DNA from: Streptomyces griseoluteus
GTDB taxonomy: Bacteria; Actinomycetota; Actinomycetes; Streptomycetales; Streptomycetaceae
Direction of reading: 5' to 3'
Length of the DNA stretch: 64,000 nt
NCBI RefSeq assembly: GCF_004784465.1
Contig: NZ_SRRU01000016.1
Coordinates: 33,054-97,053 of the forward strand
The position numbers and the translations under genes were made by a program. The notes beneath the pieces were generated by a model that worked only from the letters and a program-made list of their open reading frames with translations, was not told the DNA's origin and did not search any database. How positions within the stretch are numbered: position 1 is the stretch's first letter; each line of letters opens with the position of its first letter. Positions 63,886-64,000 of the stretch are shown piece by piece.

Positions 63886-64000
63886 TCATTTGGTGAGTCG
63901 TCGGTAGTTGATGAGGCTGGTGGCGATGGCTGTGAACGCGAGGAAGTGCTCGGGTTTCCGTTCGTAGCGCCGGTGCAGGCGGCGGCTGCCGGCAAGCCAG
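63886..64000 (-). pseudogene. Partial IS5-like transposase, cut by window edge
   Basis: Reading from the window end, SRRLHRRYERKPEHFLAFTA then INYRRLTK followed by TGA is the C-terminus of an IS5-like transposase of a different subgroup from the one at 62.1 kb. The rest lies beyond the window, so whether the gene is intact cannot be judged. Confidence 0.6.

Overview
The window is very GC-rich, codes with a strong G/C third-position bias, uses many GTG/TTG starts and carries families typical of Streptomyces (SpoIIE-type phosphatases, STAS antagonists, DUF5959, Tap/Tpg). The adjacent tap and tpg genes (telomere-associated and terminal proteins of linear Streptomyces replicons) at 39.5-42.3 kb, together with many broken transposase, integrase and enzyme remnants, suggest a chromosome arm or a large linear plasmid. 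No telomere, rRNA or tRNA was recognised.

Layout. 0.3-6.2 kb: IS701 transposase remnant, serine hydrolase, an unknown acidic-tailed protein, a kinase-like fragment, a divergent MarR/EamA-transporter pair sharing a two-site operator, and an integrase fragment. 6.2-8.5 kb: HAD hydrolase and a NB-ARC ATPase. 8.7-16.1 kb: a tightly coupled five-gene unit (OsmC, FAD/NAD(P) protein, a histidine phosphatase fused to a membrane carrier-like domain, MFS transporter, sodium:solute symporter). 16.1-17.8 kb: TetR and a peroxiredoxin-like protein with matched 24-bp operators. 18.0-20.7 kb: a MITE-like repeat and a 792-residue putative nuclease. 21.3-32.8 kb: PAS/GAF/PP2C phosphatase, amino acid permease, VioB-like ferritin-fold protein, MarR, STAS protein, membrane proteins, beta-lactamase-fold enzyme and MerR. 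33.3-38.7 kb: tannase/feruloyl esterase, PucR-type regulator and acyl-CoA ligase, a plausible aromatic-ester module.

39.5-42.4 kb holds tap-tpg. It is followed by a FAD oxidoreductase, catalase, SDR enzyme, secreted protein, MpaB-type oxygenase and a flavin-dependent oxidoreductase. Two degenerate type I-E-like CRISPR relics (50.6 and 51.5 kb) flank a DUF5959 gene; no cas genes are present. A large multidomain sensor phosphatase/kinase, a rhodanese and a GlxA-type regulator follow.

57.3-59.9 kb is a compact lasso-peptide-like locus: a 38-residue precursor (predicted core GFSGGMYDGHGYLS, Gly1-Asp8 ring), a McjB-like fused maturation protease and an asparagine-synthetase-like cyclase. The right end is a junkyard: a frameshifted M23 peptidase with a lost metal-ligand His, an IS630-like scrap, a complete IS5-type element with 20-bp perfect inverted repeats, CTAG target duplication, a -1 frameshifted transposase and a passenger gene, then a truncated amidase and another IS5-like transposase running off the window.
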